From an uncultured bacterium (GTDB taxonomy: Bacteria > Planctomycetota > Phycisphaerae > Phycisphaerales > SM1A02): a stretch of DNA of 14,495 nucleotides. This document shows, piece after piece, positions 8,263 to 14,495 of this stretch. The notes beneath the pieces were generated by a model that saw only the letters and a program-made list of their open reading frames with translations, did not search any database and was not told where the DNA came from. Numbering within the stretch: position 1 is the stretch's first letter; each line of letters begins with the position of its first letter. The translations under genes and the position numbers were made by a program. The stretch spans positions 1 through 14,495 of the forward strand of contig CAIWNO010000008.1 of NCBI GenBank assembly GCA_903914045.1, given 5' to 3'.

Positions 8263-8270
8263 TGACTGAC

Positions 8271-9263
8271 ATGCACGTACATATTCCAATCGTTGATAAT
8301 TTCGTTAAGTACCTTTCCGATGAACGGCACTTCAGCCCCTACACCGGCCGCTGTTACGCCATGGATCTGAGTCAGTACACGGATTTCTTGGCGGCCAACG
8401 CCAAAATCACCGTTGATATGGGCTCTGAAAAAGTCGCACTTGAATCCCGCAAAGCCGATGTAAAAGGCCGCACTATCACCGCACGCATATTGGCATGCGA
8501 TGTGGAAACATTGCGCGCATTCTTGGCGGACCTGAGCGAAAAGAAATATTCGCTGGCCACCATGGCGCGCAAAATTGCCACGCTGCGTTCCTTCCATAAG
8601 TGGATGGAGAAAACTGGTTTGACCACCAGCAACCCCATGACCATGATTCGTTCACCAAAGCAACCCAAGCGTTTGCCCAAGGCGATCACTGTTGATCAAA
8701 TTGAGCGATTGCTTGCGGCGCCAGACGCCGAGGAACTTCTTGGCTCGCGCGACCGCGCCATTCTTGAATCCTTATATGCGACAGGCATGCGCGTCAGCGA
8801 AGTGGTTGGCCTGAATCGCGGCGACGTGGTGTTTGATGCCGGTTCGGAAAGCGTGAGTTTGCGCGGCAAAGGCAAGCGCGAGCGCATTGTGCCGCTGAAT
8901 CCAAAAGCGGTTGAATCTGTGCAGCATTACCTTTCAAAGTTAGATTCGGAGCGAACGGTTGGCCGCACTCCAACCTCTCCCCTGTTTGTCAATAAAAATG
9001 GAACGCGTCTCAGCACGCGCTCCGTGCGTCGCAAGGTTGCAAAATATCTGGTTCAAGCCGGTCTTGATCCAGACATCAGTCCGCACACCATTCGACATTC
9101 ATTCGCCACGCATCTTTTAATGAGCGACGGAGTGAATTTGCGCGAGGTGCAGGAGTTGCTTGGGCATCAAAGTTTAAGCAGCACACAGATTTACACGCAT
9201 CTCACAAATTCACGCACGCGCGAGGTCTATGACAAGGCTCACCCTCGTGCCGAGGCGGGTTGA
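8271..9263 (+). CDS. Tyrosine recombinase, XerC/XerD family
   Basis: Site-specific recombinase of 330 residues. XerC and XerD act together at dif to resolve chromosome dimers; I cannot tell which of the two this is. Residues 1-~115 form the SAM-like core-binding domain and ~130-325 the catalytic domain. The catalytic residues are all visible: Arg174 (TGMRVSE), a Lys in GKGKRER (200 or 202), His272 and Arg275 (PHTIRHSFATHLL), His299 (LLGHQSL) and Tyr308 (IYTH). Their spacing agrees with XerD. The protein is ~30 residues longer than E. coli Xer proteins because of an insertion at about 43-74 in the N-terminal domain. The start is fixed by AAGGAG at 8257-8262. The gene has its own promoter region and ends 15 bp from the convergent purK. 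Housekeeping neighbours argue against a mobile-element integrase. Confidence 0.9.
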   Translation: MHVHIPIVDNFVKYLSDERHFSPYTGRCYAMDLSQYTDFLAANAKITVDMGSEKVALESRKADVKGRTITARILACDVETLRAFLADLSEKKYSLATMARKIATLRSFHKWMEKTGLTTSNPMTMIRSPKQPKRLPKAITVDQIERLLAAPDAEELLGSRDRAILESLYATGMRVSEVVGLNRGDVVFDAGSESVSLRGKGKRERIVPLNPKAVESVQHYLSKLDSERTVGRTPTSPLFVNKNGTRLSTRSVRRKVAKYLVQAGLDPDISPHTIRHSFATHLLMSDGVNLREVQELLGHQSLSSTQIYTHLTNSRTREVYDKAHPRAEAG

Positions 9264-9278
9264 ATTCAAACGCGTTGA

Positions 9279-10454
9279 TCAATGACCAGTCAAGGTCAGG
9301 TGCGCACGTTGTTGCGCATCTTGGCCAATGGCGGTGATGTGTCCAAGTTTGCGACCTGCCCGCGGCGACTTTCCGTAAATGTGAACGCTGACATTGTCAA
9401 TTTCATCGCGCGCATGATCGCCTGGCACGTTCTGAATACGATGCTCGTTGAAACTTTTTTGCGCCGCAAGCCCCGGCGGAATTTCGCCCACAAGATTGAT
9501 CATGACCGAAGGAGCGCGCAAGGCCGTTGAGCCAAGTTCCTGCCGCGTGATAGCCCTGATGTGATTTGTAAATTGACTTGTGTGGGCGCCTTCAATGGAC
9601 CAATGTCCGCTGTTGTGAACGCGGGGCGCCATTTCGTTGGCGATCAATTGCTGTCCCGCGGGCGTGTTCAGCACAAAGAACTCAACACACAAAACCCCTT
9701 CATACTGCATGGTTTCCATCATTTTTTCCATGGCCGCCTGGGCATGCCGCAGAACTTGTGCATCAACTCCAATGGCTGGAACAGTGGTCTGATGCAGGAT
9801 TCCATTGATGTGTTGATTGCGACATGGCGGATAGAAAAGCGTTGTGGCTGCCGAGACAGTGCTTGTTGTTAGCGATGCATTTTGTTTGGCGCGCACGGCG
9901 ATCAAACTTATTTCAAAATCAAATGGAACAAACGCCTCAAGAATGCATGGAACATTTCCAAGTTGCGTGTGCGCCAGAGCGGCGGCGGATGCGTCATGAA
10001 TAACGCGCTGGCCCTTGCCGTCATAGCCTTGCCCGCGGGTTTTCAACATGGCGGGCACGCCCACATGTTGCAACGCGGGCGCAAGATCGTCATGGCAAGA
10101 AACTGGCGCGAACATTTGCACGTTGAACCCCGCGGCTTGAAAAAACTTTTTCTCTTGAATGCGGTCCTTGGCAACTTGGGCGCAGTGTGGCGCTGGACGC
10201 ATCGGCGCGAAGTGTGAAAGCGACTCAAGCGTGGCAAGCGGAACATTTTCCCATTCAAAGGTGAAGACATCCACGCCTTGGGCAAACTCCGCCAACGCAT
10301 GTTGATCATGAAAGTCGCTGCGAATCACCTGGCCAAGCGACTCAACGCAACACTCGCCAGGCGGCACAAGAAACTTGAATGAATGCCCTATTTTTTGGCC
10401 CGCTTGCGCCAACATTTGACCAAGCTGGCCTCCGCCAACAATTCCAATATTCAC
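9279..10454 (-). CDS. purK: N5-carboxyaminoimidazole ribonucleotide synthase PurK
   Basis: ATP-grasp enzyme of de novo purine synthesis: it carboxylates aminoimidazole ribonucleotide to N5-CAIR using ATP and bicarbonate, and PurE uses the product. The 391-residue protein begins with a nucleotide-fold GGGQLGQM (residues 7-14). It has Lys138 and the glycine-rich loop GQGYDGKG (141-148), LEAFVPFDFEIS (172-183), the PurK-typical PPCRNQHINGIL (209-220) and the metal/ATP site NEMAPRVHNSGHWS (273-286). It starts with GTG overlapping the purE stop as GTGA, with AAGGA nine bases upstream, so translation is probably coupled to purE. It converges on the recombinase gene with a 15-bp gap that holds no visible terminator. 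Confidence 0.95.
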   Translation of the reverse strand: MNIGIVGGGQLGQMLAQAGQKIGHSFKFLVPPGECCVESLGQVIRSDFHDQHALAEFAQGVDVFTFEWENVPLATLESLSHFAPMRPAPHCAQVAKDRIQEKKFFQAAGFNVQMFAPVSCHDDLAPALQHVGVPAMLKTRGQGYDGKGQRVIHDASAAALAHTQLGNVPCILEAFVPFDFEISLIAVRAKQNASLTTSTVSAATTLFYPPCRNQHINGILHQTTVPAIGVDAQVLRHAQAAMEKMMETMQYEGVLCVEFFVLNTPAGQQLIANEMAPRVHNSGHWSIEGAHTSQFTNHIRAITRQELGSTALRAPSVMINLVGEIPPGLAAQKSFNEHRIQNVPGDHARDEIDNVSVHIYGKSPRAGRKLGHITAIGQDAQQRAHLTLTGH

Positions 10455-10993
10455 CGAGCATCGTCCTTCGCTTGATTTTCAATTGTGTTTTTGGACGGAT
10501 CTGGTTTGCCCAGCACGCTATTGGCGCGGGCCGCGCGATCGGCCTGAAGCGCCGCGCGAATATGTGGATGATCGTGCGCAAGAATGGACGCGGCCAACAG
10601 ACCCGCGTTCTCCGCGCCAGCGCGTCCAATGGCCAAAGTGCCAACAGGAATTCCAGCGGGCATTTGAATTATGGACAATAGTGAATCAATTCCATTCAAC
10701 GCGCTCGTATTCACTGGCACGCCAAGCACTGGCAATATTGTTTTGCTGGCGCACATGCCTGGCAAGTGCGCGGCGCCACCAGCGCCAGCGATGATGACGC
10801 GCAACCCGCGTTCGGCCGCAGTGGATGCGTATTCAAAAAGCAAATCAGGCGTTCGATGCGCGCTGACCACGCGGCACTCATGCGCCACGCCAAGCTTGCT
10901 TAACATGGCGGACGCATGCTGCATGGTGTCCCAATCGCTTTGACTTCCCATGATCACGCCAACAAGTGGGTTTGATTGCGAAGCCATGTCCAT
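10451..10993 (-). CDS. purE: N5-carboxyaminoimidazole ribonucleotide mutase PurE (class I)
   Basis: Cytoplasmic enzyme that converts N5-CAIR to CAIR, the step after PurK. The 180-residue sequence closely follows E. coli PurE: GSQSDW (16-21), SAHRTP with the catalytic His46, AGAGGAAHLPGM, LPVLGVPV and QMPAGIPVGTLAIG. The presence of PurK and these motifs identify the bacterial class I type rather than the AIR-carboxylating class II. ATG 10993 is preferred over the ATG two codons later because AGGA lies eight bases upstream (11002-11005). The C-terminal ~25 residues are polar and variable. It lies 24 bp downstream of the exported hydrolase gene on the same strand, so the three genes may share a transcript. 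Confidence 0.96.
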   Translation of the reverse strand: MDMASQSNPLVGVIMGSQSDWDTMQHASAMLSKLGVAHECRVVSAHRTPDLLFEYASTAAERGLRVIIAGAGGAAHLPGMCASKTILPVLGVPVNTSALNGIDSLLSIIQMPAGIPVGTLAIGRAGAENAGLLAASILAHDHPHIRAALQADRAARANSVLGKPDPSKNTIENQAKDDAR

Positions 10994-11017
10994 GTGATCT
11001 ATCCTACGAAATGAAAA

Positions 11018-12598
11018 TCACTCGCTAAACCCCTGCTTTTTGAGGTATTCACGCATGGACAAGGCGAAGCGGCCACGCGCAATGACCGCGGCGGTGTCAT
11101 GGGTCGCGCCTGGAAGAACCTCTATGAAGCCATCGCCTTTCAGGGGCGCAATGCCCGCGCGAAGATCGGCTTCTTGCAGCGCGGCAATTTTCTTTTGCAA
11201 GTTGGCGACCGCGCGTTCTAAATAAAATGAATCGCGCGCGCCAACCAGCAGATGAACTTTGGTCGCGAAGACTGGCGCAAGCTGCTTCCAGTTTTTGGTA
11301 ACCAAGCGCAGAATGTCGTAGCGACTCCAATATTTTTCAATCACGTTGTGGTTTATTTTTCCTGTCAGTGGATCAAAGGCGCGCAACGGAAGATCTTGGC
11401 GAATTCCTGGCGGACTAAAACACGCCGCCCAAGAATCCCACTGCTCGCCAGAACCCCCATCGGGATCCAGCGCGCGCTCCATGCCAACTTCTTGTTGAAC
11501 GCTCATTAGAATTTTTTCATCAACATCACCAATGGGCATTCGATACGAACCTTGCGCGTTGCCTTGTGCGTCAGTGAACACGCTTTCGTCAAGATAGAGA
11601 TTGCTTTTCTGAAACGCGCTGAAGTCAACTGGATCCGGAGAACTGGCCCAGCACCCGCCAAACGAGTTTGAGTAATTCAGTTGCAGCCATAAAGCGCTCC
11701 AAGCGCCGCTGGAATGCCCAGTTAACAAGCGCGCCGCAGGATCACGGATCAGACGAAATCGCTCCTGAAGTTGCGGAATAAATTCCTGCACCAACGCGCT
11801 GGCGCGCGGACCATTCAGTTGAGAATCCGCAAACCCATGATGGCCGAGCGGAGATTCCGGATCAAGAATGACCCACACTGCTTGCGGCACTGCGCCGGTC
11901 ATTGGAGCGCGCAACATGCGCATGTAACTTTCAATGTCCCTGAAGCGTCCGCCAAAACCTGGAATAACATAAATGGTCGGCCACACGCGTCTAGGAAACG
12001 CAAGGTCGTTGTATCCATGTGGCAACAACACCGCCGCGCGTTGCTTGGTTGGACGCCCCAACGCCATGGTCAACATTGGACTGATCTCATCAATCCAAAC
12101 AACATTGTCTATCACTGGCAGTGCGATTTCTGGAACACTTTCAGTGAGCTCTATCACTTTCGTATCACGCGCGGCGCGATCAAAGTGAATGGTGACTGGC
12201 TTGGAAAATAAATTTCCGGGACTGTGGTGCGCCCGCTCGCTGTGATGATGATCAAACACCGCCTGCACCTCGAATTCACCATTGAGTTCATCAAGGGGTA
12301 ATGGGTAAGCAACCGCGTTGAAATCAATCACAACCGATTGACCTGGCTTCAGTGATTGCACAGCAACGCTATAAATTGGCTGCGGATCCTGAAAGAACGG
12401 TCCATCAGCTGGATCGGCGCGATTTTGAGAGCGGGTGCTGTTGAGAAAAATTTTCATGCGCCCCGACGCGTTTGCCTTGTGCAAAAGTTGCTGAAATTCA
12501 ACCGGCAAAACCACTTCCAATCGATCATGTTCCACGACAGGAAGCGCGGGCGCCTGTGAAATGGTCAGCGACATAAAAATAAGAATGCAAGTGATCAT
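11018..12598 (-). CDS. Exported esterase-like alpha/beta-hydrolase
   Basis: A 526-residue protein of the putative-esterase type (related in style to esterase D and enterochelin esterase); the substrate is unknown. The first ~18 residues (hydrophobic, ending ISQAPA) look like a short signal peptide, although the n-region lacks a basic residue, so it is probably secreted or periplasmic. Residues ~20-150 appear to be a beta-rich N-terminal domain with a His-rich patch (DHHHSERAHH). The catalytic domain has YVIPGFGG, the nucleophile elbow GHSSG (Ser296), a likely acid Asp456 (VGARDSF) and the base His500 (GATHDT). GAGGA lies three bases before the ATG. Its neighbours are a divergent lipoprotein 42 bp upstream and purE 24 bp downstream. 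Assigning it to esterases is fairly secure; a specific reaction cannot be given. Confidence 0.8.
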   Translation of the reverse strand: MITCILIFMSLTISQAPALPVVEHDRLEVVLPVEFQQLLHKANASGRMKIFLNSTRSQNRADPADGPFFQDPQPIYSVAVQSLKPGQSVVIDFNAVAYPLPLDELNGEFEVQAVFDHHHSERAHHSPGNLFSKPVTIHFDRAARDTKVIELTESVPEIALPVIDNVVWIDEISPMLTMALGRPTKQRAAVLLPHGYNDLAFPRRVWPTIYVIPGFGGRFRDIESYMRMLRAPMTGAVPQAVWVILDPESPLGHHGFADSQLNGPRASALVQEFIPQLQERFRLIRDPAARLLTGHSSGAWSALWLQLNYSNSFGGCWASSPDPVDFSAFQKSNLYLDESVFTDAQGNAQGSYRMPIGDVDEKILMSVQQEVGMERALDPDGGSGEQWDSWAACFSPPGIRQDLPLRAFDPLTGKINHNVIEKYWSRYDILRLVTKNWKQLAPVFATKVHLLVGARDSFYLERAVANLQKKIAALQEADLRAGIAPLKGDGFIEVLPGATHDTAAVIARGRFALSMREYLKKQGFSE

Positions 12599-12640
12599 TC
12601 ATCCTCATGCTATCGGTAGACTCTGAATGTGCGTTTACCA

Positions 12641-13465
12641 ATGAAGTCAATCTTGATCTTGATGGTGTTTGGCGTGCTCGCCGCATGCAATGGCGGAAGC
12701 AGCACCGAACGCCTTACCAACCGCTTGCTGAATAATTCCATGGATGGAATTGCCGGCGCGGTTGATAAACCCATCAACCTGACCTTTGAGGATGAATTAG
12801 GAATACTTGATGTGGAAATTAAAAACTTGTCCGGCGATGTGATTGTGCGCGGCAAGCCCAAAGAAGCGACTGGCGAAACCACGGTGCGCATTGAGCCGCG
12901 AATTGAAATTCGATCGGGCTTGGACTCCAAAATGAAATTGGAGGAATTAAAATGGAAGGCGCACATTGACAAAAATAATTATGGCGGTCGCACACTGTTC
13001 ATTGAAATTGAACACATCGATCCCAATGCCTGGTTTATTGGCTGCGACATTGAAGTGGACACGGCCAGATTGGGCGCCGTGAAAATTGACACCAAGCGGG
13101 GCAAAATTATCGTTGATAACAATCGGGGTGCGGTGACTTTAAACACAATTCGCGGGGAAATTCGCGTGCGCACGCCGTGGCCTATTACCAAGCCGTGCTG
13201 CTTGGTGACCGCGCAAGCCGACATTATTTGGACGACGCGTGGCGAGGGTTCTGGCGAATTTGATTGTGAAACTATTGAAGGAACGATTCATTCCTACTGC
13301 CGCTACGGTCGTTGGATTTCGGTGGACAAACGCAACGATATGAATTCGCTGCATGCCACATTGAATGGCGGGACAAATCCAATTGTCATGCGCACTGTTG
13401 ATGGCGATATTCGAATTACGATTGTCGAGGACCCACATGCCACTGGTACCTTTCATTGGCCGTGA
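12641..13465 (+). CDS. DUF4097-like lipoprotein with nine-residue repeats
   Basis: A 274-residue predicted lipoprotein. MKSILILMVFGVLAAC has a basic start, a hydrophobic core and a LAAC lipobox with Cys16 as the acylated residue, so it should be anchored to a membrane outside the cytoplasm. The body is beta-rich with G-x-[IV]-x-[IV] periodicity like DUF4097 or putative-adhesin proteins. Residues 145-180 contain four back-to-back nine-residue units, each starting with Gly, the first three ending in Arg. Five further Cys (135, 186, 187, 209, 220) could form disulfides. No enzyme motif is seen. An in-frame GTG at 12629 would add MRLP; neither start has a clear ribosome binding site, and I prefer the ATG. 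The rlmE gene follows after 30 bp. Confidence 0.7.
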   Translation: MKSILILMVFGVLAACNGGSSTERLTNRLLNNSMDGIAGAVDKPINLTFEDELGILDVEIKNLSGDVIVRGKPKEATGETTVRIEPRIEIRSGLDSKMKLEELKWKAHIDKNNYGGRTLFIEIEHIDPNAWFIGCDIEVDTARLGAVKIDTKRGKIIVDNNRGAVTLNTIRGEIRVRTPWPITKPCCLVTAQADIIWTTRGEGSGEFDCETIEGTIHSYCRYGRWISVDKRNDMNSLHATLNGGTNPIVMRTVDGDIRITIVEDPHATGTFHWP

Positions 13466-13495
13466 CCCGCGCCCACTCATGCAAGGTGAAATCAA

Positions 13496-14149
13496 ATGAA
13501 AGAAATACAAGATCATTTTTTTCGCAAGGCCAAAGAAGATGGCTACCGCGCGCGCAGTGCGTACAAGTTGCTTGCGATTGACGAGCGCTTTCGAATTTTA
13601 AAGCGTGGCATGCGCGTGCTTGACGCGGGGGCCGCGCCTGGATCATGGACGCAAGTGGCCTCTAAAATAGTTGGTGAACTTGGCGAAATTGTGGCCGTGG
13701 ATTTGAAGGAAATCGACCCACGTGGACTTGCAAAAAATGTGCGCATAATGTGCGGGGATTTGCGTCAGATTTCATTGGCGGATTTTGGCGGCTATTTCGA
13801 CGTCATTCTGTCCGACATGGCCCCTGATACCACCGGCGTGCCCATGGCGGACGCCGCCATCAGCGTGCGCCTGTGTCATTCGCTGCTTGATTTAGCCAAG
13901 GAAGTGCTAAAAGTACGCGGTGATTTGGTCATGAAAGTGTTTGAAGGTGGCGACTATTTGGAATTGCTGACGCGCGCCAAAAATATATTTGTTGAGGCCC
14001 AGGGATATAAGCCCACGTCCAGCCGCGCCGAGAGCGTGGAAATGTTCATCGTGTGCGGCGATTACAAGGGACGCAAGTTTGATCAAGCCACCACCACAAC
14101 GCGCGTGAAACCGCCGCTTGGACCTGGTTGGAAAAGTGGCGGCGCGTAA
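13496..14149 (+). CDS. rlmE: 23S rRNA (uridine-2'-O-)-methyltransferase RlmE (FtsJ/RrmJ)
   Basis: SAM-dependent enzyme that 2'-O-methylates U2552 (E. coli numbering) in the A-loop of 23S rRNA, a late step of large-subunit assembly. The 217-residue sequence has the SAM-binding motif VLDAGAAPGSW (41-51) and the next acidic strand AVDL (67-70). The K-D-K-E catalytic set is Lys24 (SAYKL), Asp107 (SDMAP), Lys147 (VMKVFEG) and Glu182 (SRAESVEMFIV). AAGGTG at 13483-13488, seven bases upstream, supports the ATG. The C-terminal ~25 residues are a basic, Thr/Pro/Gly-rich tail. The gene lies 30 bp after the lipoprotein gene, so the two may be co-transcribed. Confidence 0.94.
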   Translation: MKEIQDHFFRKAKEDGYRARSAYKLLAIDERFRILKRGMRVLDAGAAPGSWTQVASKIVGELGEIVAVDLKEIDPRGLAKNVRIMCGDLRQISLADFGGYFDVILSDMAPDTTGVPMADAAISVRLCHSLLDLAKEVLKVRGDLVMKVFEGGDYLELLTRAKNIFVEAQGYKPTSSRAESVEMFIVCGDYKGRKFDQATTTTRVKPPLGPGWKSGGA

Positions 14150-14262
14150 TTGAAAAGTGCCATCAGAACAAGGCTTCATTCTAAATAAATTATTGCAAAT
14201 TTCACATCCGGCCTGGTTAAACCGTGCGTTTCAAGGAACGGCGCAACTATCATTGATTACAA
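14150..14262. other. Intergenic gap before pdxA
   Basis: A 113-bp gap, AT-rich in its first half. No hairpin with a T-run was found after rlmE. A TTGCAA box occurs near 14194, but no convincing -10 box follows, so I make no promoter call. A TGA in the pdxA frame at 14254-14256 rules out an earlier start for that gene. Confidence 0.5.
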
Positions 14263-14495
14263 ATGCGTGATCACTCAAAGGAAATCCCTTCGCGCTTTGA
14301 GCCGGTGATTGCCATCACCATGGGCGACCCCATGGGCATTGGTCCAGAAGTTGTGGCCAAGGCGTTGTGTGATCCGTCCATTATGCGGTTGGGAAAATTT
14401 GTGGTGTATGGACAAAATCAGCCACTGGTGGACGCCGCGGAATGCGCGGGCATGCGGCCGTTTTGGTTTCGCATTGCCAAGGAAAATATGCCGAC
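14263..14495 (+). CDS. pdxA: 4-hydroxythreonine-4-phosphate dehydrogenase PdxA (3'-truncated)
   Basis: The first 77 codons of the NAD-dependent dehydrogenase that oxidises 4-phosphohydroxy-L-threonine in the DXP-dependent pyridoxal phosphate pathway. The diagnostic N-terminal motif is visible as IAITMGDPMGIGPEVVAKAL, followed by a strand with KFVVYGQ. The frame is open to the window edge. ATG 14263 is the first start after an in-frame stop; no clear ribosome binding site precedes it. Family members usually have ~330 residues, so most of the gene, including the metal-binding histidines, lies outside. Related PdxA2 or catabolic paralogs cannot be excluded from this fragment. Confidence 0.88.
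   Translation, partial: MRDHSKEIPSRFEPVIAITMGDPMGIGPEVVAKALCDPSIMRLGKFVVYGQNQPLVDAAECAGMRPFWFRIAKENMP

Larger units (their letters stand above)
8050..8270. other. AT-rich divergent intergenic region
   Basis: A 221-bp gap between the tRNA-Lys gene (leftward) and the recombinase gene (rightward), visibly richer in A and T than the flanking genes. It holds two T-runs (around 8085-8090 and 8094-8100), a 31-bp palindrome, a candidate promoter and a ribosome binding site, listed separately. No convincing open frame or second RNA gene was seen. It must contain the tRNA promoter on the minus strand, but I could not assign good -35/-10 boxes for it. Confidence 0.7.

Noticed and set aside
7977..9263. 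tRNA gene beside a tyrosine recombinase, as in an integrated mobile element
   Set aside because: The recombinase is on the 5' side of the tRNA, has XerC/D-like motifs, and is flanked by housekeeping genes. No second copy of a tRNA 3' end, no phage genes and no composition shift in the coding regions were seen.

Overview
The window is an ordinary-looking, gene-dense piece of bacterial chromosome, with GC judged by eye to be slightly above 50%. The gene content is a large tricorn-type protease, a SNF2 helicase paired with a SWIM protein, a class I PurE with a separate PurK, and an exported alpha/beta-hydrolase. Together with four-base stop/start overlaps and AT-rich promoter gaps, this suggests a Planctomycetota member, perhaps of the Phycisphaerae. 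That placement is an inference from protein style, not a database result. Both ends cut through genes. No insertion sequence, prophage or CRISPR array is visible.

Layout. Bases 1-3102 (+) hold the C-terminal ~1030 residues of a tricorn protease homolog (propeller, C1 with Ser-His, PDZ, serine protease core). Bases 3148-7924 (-) are a three-gene operon, read in the order SNF2 helicase, SWIM zinc-finger protein, family I inorganic pyrophosphatase. Each junction in it is an ATGA overlap. A tRNA-Lys(UUU) gene (7977-8049, -) lies just upstream of the operon on the same strand. Next comes an AT-rich 221-bp gap (8050-8270) with a near-perfect 31-bp palindrome, a plausible sigma70-type promoter and a strong ribosome binding site. 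They precede a XerC/XerD-like tyrosine recombinase (8271-9263, +).

Convergent to the recombinase is a second minus-strand cluster: exported esterase-like hydrolase (11018-12598), purE (10451-10993) and purK (9279-10454). PurE and PurK catalyse consecutive steps of purine synthesis, and their genes overlap by GTGA. Divergent from the hydrolase, across only 42 bp, are a DUF4097-like lipoprotein with a clean nine-residue repeat (12641-13465), the 23S rRNA methyltransferase RlmE (13496-14149), and the first 77 codons of pdxA (14263 to the edge).

How the genes fit together. PurK/PurE form one metabolic unit; RlmE, tRNA-Lys, pyrophosphatase and PdxA are housekeeping. The SNF2-SWIM pair is a recurrent bacterial gene pair whose cellular role is, to my knowledge, not established. 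Its translational coupling to a pyrophosphatase is the most interesting arrangement here. No clearly new system is visible. The best leads are this operon, the palindrome and its related motifs upstream of the recombinase, and the altered specificity position of the tricorn homolog.
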